DNA of 64,000 nt from Veillonella sp. VA142 (lineage in GTDB: Bacteria; Bacillota; Negativicutes; Veillonellales; Veillonellaceae), in assembly GCF_003992135.1 (NCBI RefSeq), contig NZ_RQVN01000004.1:1-64000 (forward strand), given 5' to 3'. The notes below the pieces were generated by a model. The model saw nothing but the letters and a program-made list of their open reading frames with translations, did not search any database and was not told the origin of the DNA. Below are positions 38,040-45,451 of the stretch, piece after piece. Position numbers and translations under genes: made by a program. The stretch's first letter is position 1, and every line of letters begins with the position of its first letter.

Positions 38040-39325
38040 GCCACTACAACCCCGTCTTTCATTACAATTTGTCCATCTACTACTGTTAATTTTGCTTTAC
38101 CAGTGACTGTCATACCATCAAATGGGCATGATTTACCACGAGTGTAGAATTTATTTCTATCTACAGTCCATGTTTCGTCTAAGGAAAGCACTGAAATATC
38201 TGCAGGTTTACCTACCTCTAGCACGCCACCATCTACTCCGATAAGTTGAGCTGGTTTTGTACTCATTAAATTGATAATTTCATCAATTGTAAGAACACCT
38301 GTTTTTAATACATGTGTAACTACCGCCGCAAAAGATGTTTCCAGCCCAGTGAAACCATTGGCTGCACAACAGAACTCCACGTCTTTTTCTTCGTACGCAT
38401 GTGGCGCATGGTCCGTAATTATGGCATCAATTGTGCCATCTTTTAATGCTTCGATCAATGCTTGACGATGATCTTCCGAGCGAATTGGCGGAGCCATTTT
38501 GAAATCTGTATTATAATCGCGTAAATATTCATCTGTAAACGCCAAATGTTGACTGGTTACTTCGCAAGTCACCTTAATGCCCTGCGATTTTGCACGACGT
38601 ACTTGGTCTACTGCACTTTTCGTACTCACATGAGCAATGTGGATATGTCCACCAGTCATTTCTGCTAGCAGAATATCACGGGCAACCGCTAGATCTTCTG
38701 CCACAGCAGGTCGACCTTTCACACCCATTTCATAAGAAACAATCCCTTCATGCATATGACCTTCGCAAGTTAAGCTGCATTCCTCCGCATGGTCGATAAC
38801 CATTTTTCCAAACATGGATGAGTATTCTAAGGCACGGCGCATAAACGCTGCATTTTCTACATAATGTCCATCATCAGAGAAACCTACAACGCCAGCCTCT
38901 GCCATGTCTCCCATTTCCGCCAATTCTTTTCCTTCCAAGCCTTTCGAAACGGCGCCCATAAATTCTACTTTCACAACTCCAGTCAATTCTGCTTGTTTGC
39001 GTAATCCACGAACAAGAGCTGCATTGTCTACCACTGGGGTTGTATTAGCCATCGTTACGATTCGTGTAAACCCACCGGCAGCCGCAGCTTGTGTACCACT
39101 GTGAAAGTCTTCTTTTGCTTCTTGACCAGGCTCACGTAAGTGTGTATGAATATCGATTAAACCAGGTGCTACAATAAGGCCCGTTGCATCATATACCTCA
39201 GCTTGAGAAGCCTCTAAATTTTGACCAATAGCTGCAATCACACCATTTTCTACTAAAATATCTGCGATTTCATGTTGTCCCTTTGCCGGATTTACTACCG
39301 TACCATTTTTAATCAACAAGCTCAC
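38036..39325 (-). CDS. pyrC: dihydroorotase
   Basis: Zinc amidohydrolase that cyclises carbamoyl aspartate. The HTHLREPG motif supplies metal-binding His residues and ITDHAPHA the catalytic Asp. About 429 residues, of the multifunctional (type I) dihydroorotase class used by Firmicutes. I prefer the GTG at 39325, 8 bases after GGGAGG; it overlaps the 3' end of pyrB by 17 bases. Confidence 0.95.
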   Translation of the reverse strand: MSLLIKNGTVVNPAKGQHEIADILVENGVIAAIGQNLEASQAEVYDATGLIVAPGLIDIHTHLREPGQEAKEDFHSGTQAAAAGGFTRIVTMANTTPVVDNAALVRGLRKQAELTGVVKVEFMGAVSKGLEGKELAEMGDMAEAGVVGFSDDGHYVENAAFMRRALEYSSMFGKMVIDHAEECSLTCEGHMHEGIVSYEMGVKGRPAVAEDLAVARDILLAEMTGGHIHIAHVSTKSAVDQVRRAKSQGIKVTCEVTSQHLAFTDEYLRDYNTDFKMAPPIRSEDHRQALIEALKDGTIDAIITDHAPHAYEEKDVEFCCAANGFTGLETSFAAVVTHVLKTGVLTIDEIINLMSTKPAQLIGVDGGVLEVGKPADISVLSLDETWTVDRNKFYTRGKSCPFDGMTVTGKAKLTVVDGQIVMKDGVVVA

Positions 39326-40259
39326 TGCCGTCACCTCCCATAATTGTTAAGTATAATACTGCCATACGAATAGCTACGCCATTTCGTACCTGCTCTTGAA
39401 TCACAGATTCATCGCCATACGCTACATCTGGAGCAATTTCCAATCCACGATTCATAGGCCCTGGATGCAGTACTAGGACATCGTCTTTGGCATTAGCTAA
39501 CACGGATTTATTGATTCCAAAAATGCGTGCATATTCACGATTTGTTGGATATAAGGCCGAATTGATTCGTTCTAATTGAATGCGTAGTACATTGACTACA
39601 TCCGCATCTTTCACTGCTTCTCGTACATCATGATGTACCGTAACTCCAAGCCTTTCAAGCTCTGGATACACCAATGTTCTAGGTCCTGCCAAGTGCACAT
39701 CTGCGCCCATTGTTTTCAAGCCATAAATGTTAGAGCGAGCCACACGACTATGCATAATATCTCCAACAATAACGACCTTTAATCCTTCTAAACTAGGTTT
39801 GTGCTCTAAAATAGAGTACATATCTAATAAAGCTTGTGTCGGATGCTCATGAGCCCCATCACCTGCATTAATAATAATAGGATCTACGCATTTAGTAGCA
39901 TACAACGGAGAACCTTCCTCTTTGGAGCGCATAACTATGGCATCGGTTCCCATATAGGACACTGTTAACAATGTATCTCTAAAGCTTTCACCTTTCGCCA
40001 TAGAGCTGCCACTTTTAGTCACATTAATGACATCGGCACCAAGATATTTCCCAGCTAATTCAAAGGAGCTTCTCGTTCTCGTACTATTTTCCATGAACAA
40101 ATTAATAATAGCTTTTCCTTTTAGCAACGGATATTTTTTATCCCCTGAAAGGATAATTTTTTTCATTTTCTTCGCTACTCGTAAAATCAGTTCAATCTCT
40201 TCTTTTGTTCGGCCCTGCAGTCCCAATAAATGCTTGCCTTGTAAGCTAATATCTCCCAT
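39309..40259 (-). CDS. pyrB: aspartate carbamoyltransferase
   Basis: Condenses carbamoyl phosphate with aspartate. STRTRSSFE is the carbamoyl phosphate-binding loop, HPTQALLDMYS and LHPGPMNRG are conserved. The length of 316 residues is typical. No regulatory pyrI gene is nearby. It is the first gene after the PyrR-type attenuator, with AAAGGAGG before the ATG. Confidence 0.96.
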   Translation of the reverse strand: MGDISLQGKHLLGLQGRTKEEIELILRVAKKMKKIILSGDKKYPLLKGKAIINLFMENSTRTRSSFELAGKYLGADVINVTKSGSSMAKGESFRDTLLTVSYMGTDAIVMRSKEEGSPLYATKCVDPIIINAGDGAHEHPTQALLDMYSILEHKPSLEGLKVVIVGDIMHSRVARSNIYGLKTMGADVHLAGPRTLVYPELERLGVTVHHDVREAVKDADVVNVLRIQLERINSALYPTNREYARIFGINKSVLANAKDDVLVLHPGPMNRGLEIAPDVAYGDESVIQEQVRNGVAIRMAVLYLTIMGGDGSELVD

Positions 40260-40291
40260 TACAGCCTCCTTTGTTATATGCTTTTATATGC

Positions 40292-40323
40292 AAAAAGACC
40301 TCTCGCCCCAAGGGCAAGAGGTC
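40292..40323 (-). terminator. attenuator terminator of the pyr operon
   Basis: On minus a 12-bp stem with one G-U pair (arms 40312-40323 and 40297-40308) is followed by TTTTT at 40296-40292. It lies between the promoter and pyrB, 33 bases before the start codon, so it is an attenuator rather than an end-of-operon terminator. Confidence 0.88.
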
Positions 40324-40386
40324 GCATAGTTATAGCTATCACAATAAAATCCACCACATAGGCAGACGTATAGTATCATTATGACT

Positions 40387-40415
40387 ATGGTCCCTTACTA
40401 GCCTCACAGGACTAA
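40387..40415 (-). promoter_or_regulatory. PyrR-binding anti-antiterminator element
   Basis: The minus-strand leader holds AGTCCTGTGAGGCTAG (40398-40413), matching the conserved PyrR-binding loop of Bacillus-type pyr leaders, and nearby GGGAC closes the hairpin. With UMP-bound PyrR, this hairpin would form and free the downstream terminator to stop transcription. pyrR itself is not in the window. The 326-base gene-free gap 40260-40585 thus holds promoter, PyrR site and terminator. Confidence 0.85.
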
Positions 40416-40475
40416 TTTAAAAGGTTCAAATTGCGCTCTTCGGTCTCTCGTACCGATTCATTAAGCTTGTCTATC

Positions 40476-40504
40476 ATTATAAATTAAACTGTCTAAAACG
40501 TCAA
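40476..40504 (-). promoter_or_regulatory. sigma-A promoter of the pyr operon
   Basis: On minus, TTGACG (-35, 40499-40504) and TATAAT (-10, 40476-40481) are separated by exactly 17 bases. Transcription would start near 40469 and read the PyrR leader. Confidence 0.85.
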
Positions 40505-40585
40505 GAATAGATATGTCTACTCCGAACAGTTCCTCACGATTAAAATATATCAAATAGTCCCTGCAAATCATCATTATTAGCCCCT

Positions 40586-41599
40586 TTAGCTAAGACGAAA
40601 TACGTAGCGACTCTGTCTTCTCGCCAAATAATGTAATGCTCCCCATTTAGCCATATATGAACGATAAATTTTTTGTGCCACCTCTATAGATACTAACTCA
40701 AACTGTATCGTATCTCCCATAGGCAACTGACTTAAACGTGGTAAATCTGGTGATATAATTGCACCTATTTTAGTATAGCCACCAGTGGTTTGACGATCCG
40801 CCATTAAAATAATCGGTGTACCATTGGATGGGACTTGGATAGACCCAAAAATAGCTCCATCTGATATGATATCAGCACCATCAATATGTTCAATCTGTGG
40901 CCCTTCTAATCGAAACCCCATTCTATCACACTGATCTGTTAACGTATACTGATGATTCATAAATGTCTTAATCCCATTTTTAGTAAACCGCTTTGCTTGC
41001 TCACCTAAAACCACTCGGAAAGGTTCATGACAATATCTCCCCCCTCGATTGTATAATGCGGAATTAAATAAACGGCAAGATGTATCAGAAGAGTCACTTA
41101 ATGTTATTGCTTCTCTTATAAAAGAATGCAATGTTAGCTGATCCCCTTTACGTATAGCTCGTCCTTCATGTCCACCTATACAGGCTTTGGTATGAGTTGC
41201 CACACTTCCATTTATCAGCGGAACATCAATTCCCCCAGCAAACGAAATATACATCCTCATACCACATTCACTTATACTACCTGAAAGTACGTCACCTGCA
41301 TGACACATATAAGGGATATATCTCGATACCTCTATCCCATTAATGGTAGGTTTCATATTAGCTCCTGTAAATGCTACAATACACTCACCTAACACTTCTA
41401 TCGTTGGTGGAAGCACCGTACACTCAAGGGCCCCTCGATTATCTCTATTCCCTACCAAAGCTTGTCCCAATAAATAACTCTCTATATCCATCGGCCCTGC
41501 CACTGGCATACCATATTGTTGGTATCCAATACGCCCTGCATCTTGTATTGTTGTAAAAAGTCCAGGTTGTATAAATTGAACAGAGATTTTCTCTACCAT
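40586..41599 (-). CDS. pxpC: 5-oxoprolinase subunit C (biotin-dependent carboxyltransferase domain)
   Basis: Part of the PxpABC enzyme that opens 5-oxoproline (pyroglutamate) to glutamate with ATP. QPGLFTTIQDAGRIGYQQYG at the N-terminus is the KipA/PxpC signature. I take the ATG at 41599, giving a normal N-terminus of about 8 residues before that motif; a GTG at 41620 would overlap pxpB. About 337 residues. It lies 4 bases from pxpB. Confidence 0.93.
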   Translation of the reverse strand: MVEKISVQFIQPGLFTTIQDAGRIGYQQYGMPVAGPMDIESYLLGQALVGNRDNRGALECTVLPPTIEVLGECIVAFTGANMKPTINGIEVSRYIPYMCHAGDVLSGSISECGMRMYISFAGGIDVPLINGSVATHTKACIGGHEGRAIRKGDQLTLHSFIREAITLSDSSDTSCRLFNSALYNRGGRYCHEPFRVVLGEQAKRFTKNGIKTFMNHQYTLTDQCDRMGFRLEGPQIEHIDGADIISDGAIFGSIQVPSNGTPIILMADRQTTGGYTKIGAIISPDLPRLSQLPMGDTIQFELVSIEVAQKIYRSYMAKWGALHYLARRQSRYVFRLS

Positions 41600-41603
41600 A
41601 TAT

Positions 41604-42341
41604 TTACCCACGTAATTCACCTACCTTAATGACTCGCGATACCGGCGTATATGCATGACCGTTTGCTTCTATCGAATGAAATGTTTCTTCATCAATAGGT
41701 ACATATCTGACATATTGTCCTGCTGAAAGTAGAGATGGTGACTCTCTTTCAAGATGATACATAACCACAGGTGTACGACCTATAATCTGCCACCCACCAG
41801 GAGATTGACTCGGATAGATTCCCGTTTGTTCCCCCGCAATACCTACAGAACCTGCTGGTATAGATTGTCTAGGAGCTTGCAAACGAGGCGTTGCGATGCG
41901 AGGATCCATACCTCCTAGATAGGCAAAACCTGGAATGAATCCCAACATATACACTAAGTAATCCGTTCCACTGTGAATAGTTATAACCTCATGTTCTGAC
42001 ATATTATGATACTTGGCAACGAAGGATAGGTCCGGTCCATAGTCTCCCCCATATAATGTTGGTATCTCAATAACTGTAACCCTATCTTCTTCTGAAATAT
42101 CAACGGTTATAGCTAATAATGGCTCAAGCTTGGATTTTAATTCTGCATAGGAACACGCTAAAGCATCATATTGTATCATCAACGATGTATATGCAGGTAT
42201 TAACTCATATATGGCTGGATTCTTCATATCTTGAATGGTCTCTATGACTCGTTGTATTTTGCGATTAATAGTTGGACAAATGACATCACCAAATGATATC
42301 AAAATTGCACTGTCTCCTACTGGTGATATTGTATGCGTCAT
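41604..42341 (-). CDS. pxpB: 5-oxoprolinase subunit B
   Basis: KipI/PxpB family, about 245 residues. The N-terminal PVGDSAILISFG and the later GFIPGFAYLGGM and PAGSVGIAG motifs are diagnostic. In Bacillus the homologue KipI also inhibits the sporulation kinase KinA, but the enzymatic role with PxpA and PxpC is the general one. The start at 42341 has GAGG 6 bases upstream. Confidence 0.93.
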   Translation of the reverse strand: MTHTISPVGDSAILISFGDVICPTINRKIQRVIETIQDMKNPAIYELIPAYTSLMIQYDALACSYAELKSKLEPLLAITVDISEEDRVTVIEIPTLYGGDYGPDLSFVAKYHNMSEHEVITIHSGTDYLVYMLGFIPGFAYLGGMDPRIATPRLQAPRQSIPAGSVGIAGEQTGIYPSQSPGGWQIIGRTPVVMYHLERESPSLLSAGQYVRYVPIDEETFHSIEANGHAYTPVSRVIKVGELRG

Positions 42342-42405
42342 GCACAGCCTCATTTCTATCTAAAAACATGATAGCCTCTATCATATCTGCTAATTGAATA
42401 TTTCA

Positions 42406-43602
42406 TTAGTGCAGTAATTTTGTAATACCTTCTAAAGAGGTAATACCAATGTAAGATGTGATTAATACAACTCCCCATCCCGTATAATATAATAATTTTG
42501 GATGATGGTAAGTTCCAACAATATGACTTTTACGTGTTGCCACTAGCATTACTGCTAACGTAACAGGCAAAATCAACCCATTGATAGAGCCTGCTAGAAT
42601 TAATAAGGCCGCCGGTTTACCAATAAAAATTAAAATACATGTGGAAACAGCTATGAATAACATGATCATTAATTTTTCATAGTTTTTTACAACTGTAAAC
42701 AAAGTTTTTAAAAATGATACTGATGTATAGGCTGCCCCTACAACAGATGTAATGGCAGCACTGAAAAATACCACGCCGAAAATCATATGGCCTAGCGGAC
42801 CTGCTCCTAGCAAAAATGCCGAACCAGCTGGATCCTTTGGATCTAATGTCATTCCACTAGATACTACCCCTAATACTGCTAAAAATAAAAGTACTCTCAC
42901 TAATGTATCCACGGTCATTCCTAAGAAAGCAGACTTTCTTACATCAGGTAAATGTTCTTCCCCTGTGATATCAGAATCAATCAATCTATGACCTCCGGAA
43001 AATGTGATATATCCACCTACAGTACCTCCTATTAACGTAAGTGTTGCTAACCACGGATACGTATCAGGCAAAACTGTATGCACAATAGCCTTATCTACTG
43101 GTGGATGTGTTGAAAAAGCTATAAATCCTATTAACACAATCATCACAGTCCCTAACACCTTAGCAGTCATATCTAAAGCTCCACCCATTTTAGGGGAGGC
43201 AAACAAAGCAATACCAATAATGCCACTAATCGCTGCTGCCGTTGTGGTATCGATACCAAATACAATGTGTAATCCCATAGAAGCGCCACCAATATTTCCA
43301 ATATTAAATGCTAAGCCCCCTAAAGCAATGAGAAATGCTACCACATAGCCAAGGCCCGGCAAAATTTTATTAGCAATATCTTGTCCACGCATACGAGATA
43401 CACTGATAATAGTCCAAACATTTAATTGCGCAATAATAGAAAAAATAACCGAAACGGCAATAGCAAATCCAAAGTCTGCTTTATATTCAGCTGTAAACGC
43501 TGCTGTTTGCAACATAAATCCAGGACCAATGGATGATGTAGCCATCAAAAATGCTGCCCCTAGCAACACAGAAAGATTGGATGTATTTGTTAATGGTTTC
43601 AT
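42406..43602 (-). CDS. NRAMP-fold transporter in the 5-oxoprolinase operon
   Basis: The 398-residue membrane protein has about 11 helices and the NRAMP/APC fold (similar to Bacillus YcsG, which also sits with ycsF-kipI-kipA). The first helix carries SSIGPGFMLQTA where true NRAMP metal transporters have the DPGN motif, so the Asp and Asn metal ligands are missing. The helix-6 region reads YITFSGGHRLI instead of the usual MPHN type. A metal substrate is therefore doubtful; uptake of 5-oxoproline or a related compound is an inference from the operon. Confidence 0.85.
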   Translation of the reverse strand: MKPLTNTSNLSVLLGAAFLMATSSIGPGFMLQTAAFTAEYKADFGFAIAVSVIFSIIAQLNVWTIISVSRMRGQDIANKILPGLGYVVAFLIALGGLAFNIGNIGGASMGLHIVFGIDTTTAAAISGIIGIALFASPKMGGALDMTAKVLGTVMIVLIGFIAFSTHPPVDKAIVHTVLPDTYPWLATLTLIGGTVGGYITFSGGHRLIDSDITGEEHLPDVRKSAFLGMTVDTLVRVLLFLAVLGVVSSGMTLDPKDPAGSAFLLGAGPLGHMIFGVVFFSAAITSVVGAAYTSVSFLKTLFTVVKNYEKLMIMLFIAVSTCILIFIGKPAALLILAGSINGLILPVTLAVMLVATRKSHIVGTYHHPKLLYYTGWGVVLITSYIGITSLEGITKLLH

Positions 43603-43615
43603 ATAAAAACTCCTC

Positions 43616-44383
43616 TTATCTACTTAGAAAATTACGCAGGGTAACCCCTTCTTGTAACAACCCTTCTCGCAAGGCCTTAACAAATTCTATGGCTTGCGGA
43701 TTATCACCATGAACACAAACAGAATCAGCTTGAATGGAAACACTCTTTCCCGTATTCGAAAGAACTCTGCCTTCCTTAATCATCATTAACACTCGTTCCA
43801 CAGCTTCCTTAGGATCATGGATAAAGGCCCCTGGTTCTGACCGCGGCACTAATGTTCCTTCTTCAGTATATCCACGATCTGCAAACACTTCTTGAATCAC
43901 TGGGATTCCTCTTTTCTGAGCTGCCTTTGCTATATAGCTGCCACTCAAAACCATAGCAGATAACAACGGATTGACTGTTTGTAACCCATCAAGAATTGCA
44001 TCTGCAATTTTGGGCGTTACACAGGCTGAATTATAAAATGCTCCGTGTAATTTCATATGCTGTAAGCAAAGTCCATGAGCCTGGCAAAATCCTTGTAATG
44101 CCCCCACTTGGTAGATCATATAGGCTTTCGCTTCTTCTGGTGTTATTGTCATATTTCTTCTACCAAATCCCATAAGATCTGGATATCCAGGATGAGCTCC
44201 TATAGCAACACCTTTTTGTTGACAAAGTTCGACTGTTTTTTGCATCACTAACGGGTCTCCCGCATGCCATCCACATGCCACATTGGCACTTGTTACAAAT
44301 TCCAACACTTCCTCATCCATTCCCATGGTATAGGCGCCAAAACTCTCCCCTAAGTCACTATTTAAATCAATATAATATGACAT
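43616..44383 (-). CDS. pxpA: 5-oxoprolinase subunit A
   Basis: LamB/YcsF family, 255 residues. IDLNSDLGESFGAY near the N-terminus, ANVACGWHAGDP and GAHPGYPDL are the family's conserved blocks around the presumed active site. It is the first gene of the operon pxpA-transporter-pxpB-pxpC. GAAGGAG precedes the ATG. Confidence 0.95.
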   Translation of the reverse strand: MSYYIDLNSDLGESFGAYTMGMDEEVLEFVTSANVACGWHAGDPLVMQKTVELCQQKGVAIGAHPGYPDLMGFGRRNMTITPEEAKAYMIYQVGALQGFCQAHGLCLQHMKLHGAFYNSACVTPKIADAILDGLQTVNPLLSAMVLSGSYIAKAAQKRGIPVIQEVFADRGYTEEGTLVPRSEPGAFIHDPKEAVERVLMMIKEGRVLSNTGKSVSIQADSVCVHGDNPQAIEFVKALREGLLQEGVTLRNFLSR

Positions 44384-44409
44384 ATCTTCATCTCCTTCAT
44401 TAATATTTT

Positions 44410-44439
44410 AAAAACTATATTCTATAGAATATAGTTTTT
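44410..44439 (-). promoter_or_regulatory. perfect 30-bp palindrome at the pxp promoter, probable operator
   Basis: The 30 bases from 44410 to 44439 equal their own reverse complement; the core is ATATTCTATAGAATAT with flanking AAAAACT/AGTTTTT. It begins 5 bases downstream of the -10 box and so covers the transcription start. This is where a repressor would bind. It could also form an RNA hairpin, but lacks a G+C-rich stem. Confidence 0.75.
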
Positions 44440-44443
44440 ATTT

Positions 44444-44473
44444 ATTATACACTAAATATATATGAATAAGCAA
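44444..44473 (-). promoter_or_regulatory. promoter of the pxp operon
   Basis: On minus, TATAAT (-10, 44444-44449) lies 18 bases from TTGCTT (-35, 44468-44473). The position directly upstream of the palindrome supports it. Confidence 0.65.
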
Positions 44474-44520
44474 TCCCCTATTATACACTTTGTATGAAGG
44501 CTCATTTTTTTATTTCATAT

Positions 44521-44582
44521 AAAAAAACTGTATTTTATTATGTAAAAGATATATGGTACATCTTTTACCAATAAAATACAGT
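44521..44582 (-). terminator. long terminator hairpin after the flavodoxin gene
   Basis: Outer arms 44527-44539 and 44570-44582 (13 bp, perfect) continue into an inner GTAAAAGAT / ATCTTTTAC stem; on minus seven T residues follow. It ends the flavodoxin transcript and isolates it from the pxp operon. Confidence 0.88.
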
Positions 44583-44622
44583 CTTATATAAGCATCATCG
44601 CAACTACTATGCTTGAACACTA

Positions 44623-45135
44623 TTATAGTTTTTCTATAACCTCAGAAGCAAATGCTTTCGCATTAGCCAAATCATTTTCATCTGGATGAGATGCTGCTTG
44701 TGCATGACGTGCATCACGTTCAGCACTTCTACCATGGCTATGTCCTTCTGGGAACATTTTATACATCATTTCAATCACTTTTGGATCTACTTTACCTTGG
44801 CATTTGAAATAACCTACAGGCGTTTGACCATTTGGCAACAATTTCGCAGCCGCTTCTACAGTTTCTTGTGCATGAGGTGATACTGGTGGAACCCCTAATG
44901 TACAGAATAAAGCTACTTTTTCATTTGTGATTTCTTTAAGTACCACTTGTGCTGCTTTATCAGCATTACCTTGGTCTGCCCAGAAACCCATGAATACTAC
45001 ATCATAAGATGCTAAATCAGCTGGAACTTCTTTCACAGATACACATGGTGTACCAGCAGGCAAAGCACTTGCCATAGCTTCTGCTACTAATTTTGTATTG
45101 CCTGTACGGCTTGAGTAAACTACGATTGCTTTCAT
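44623..45135 (-). CDS. flavodoxin family protein
   Basis: FMN-binding electron carrier of 170 residues. VYSSRTGNTKLVAEAMA is the phosphate-binding loop, and the central Rossmann-like strands are intact; a His-rich stretch HSHGRSAERDARHAQ lies near residue 135. Similar small flavodoxins are found with anaerobic heme-degradation or bilin-reduction genes, and this one follows an HutW-type gene, so supplying electrons for tetrapyrrole breakdown is a reasonable inference. It has its own terminator and probably its own promoter. Confidence 0.88.
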   Translation of the reverse strand: MKAIVVYSSRTGNTKLVAEAMASALPAGTPCVSVKEVPADLASYDVVFMGFWADQGNADKAAQVVLKEITNEKVALFCTLGVPPVSPHAQETVEAAAKLLPNGQTPVGYFKCQGKVDPKVIEMMYKMFPEGHSHGRSAERDARHAQAASHPDENDLANAKAFASEVIEKL

Positions 45136-45183
45136 TCATTTTTTCACACTTCTAGGAAGCGTGCTCCTTTTACATAATATAAA

Positions 45184-45199
45184 ATACTGTAATCAGTAT
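45184..45199 (-). promoter_or_regulatory. perfect inverted repeat upstream of the flavodoxin gene
   Basis: ATACTG-TAAT-CAGTAT is a perfect 6-4-6 inverted repeat 49 to 64 bases before the flavodoxin start. It contains TAATCAGTA, the same nonamer found inside the promoter of the AraC-type gene at 50118-50126. It may be an operator, possibly for that regulator. Confidence 0.4.
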
Positions 45200-45257
45200 A
45201 TCACTAATTTCTTTTATTATTCAGTATCCATAGATACAAATAACATATCAGATATAC

Positions 45258-45444
45258 ATCCGCAGGCACTGCCTGCGGATACTGCACTCTCATTACAGAA
45301 GTGATTTTAAAGGTACTATAGTATGATGCAGCCTACCAACTTTGACCTGGTATACCTGATTCCACTCTACGAGTGGCTATAGAACTATTACAGGAAACTA
45401 TATCGTTTGGTTTGGTAAGGTGTGTAGGAGTTCACCTGTAATAG
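45258..45444 (-). other. structured intergenic region, possible regulatory RNA
   Basis: The 316-base gap between the HutW-type gene and the flavodoxin gene has no ORF but several hairpins: CTATTACAGG / CCTGTAATAG (45385-45394 with 45435-45444), CCACTC-TAC-GAGTGG (45362-45376), TACCA/TGGTA (45334-45352) and a perfect 23-base G+C-rich palindrome at 45258-45280. On minus it carries GGTGAACTCC, GCCACT and TCAGGTATACC in that order, weakly like cobalamin riboswitch blocks, but the CCCCCGCNACTGT core is absent. It is best called an unknown structured leader of the flavodoxin gene. Confidence 0.4.
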
Positions 45445-45451
45445 ATACTAC

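Noticed and set aside
45258..45280. G+C-rich 23-base palindrome as a terminator for the hutW operon
   Set aside because: The stem is strong but no T tract follows on either strand, so it is left as part of an unknown structure.
45300..45450. Confident call of a cobalamin riboswitch
   Set aside because: Some block-like words occur in the right order, but the invariant CCCCCGCNACTGT core and overall P1 closure are absent.
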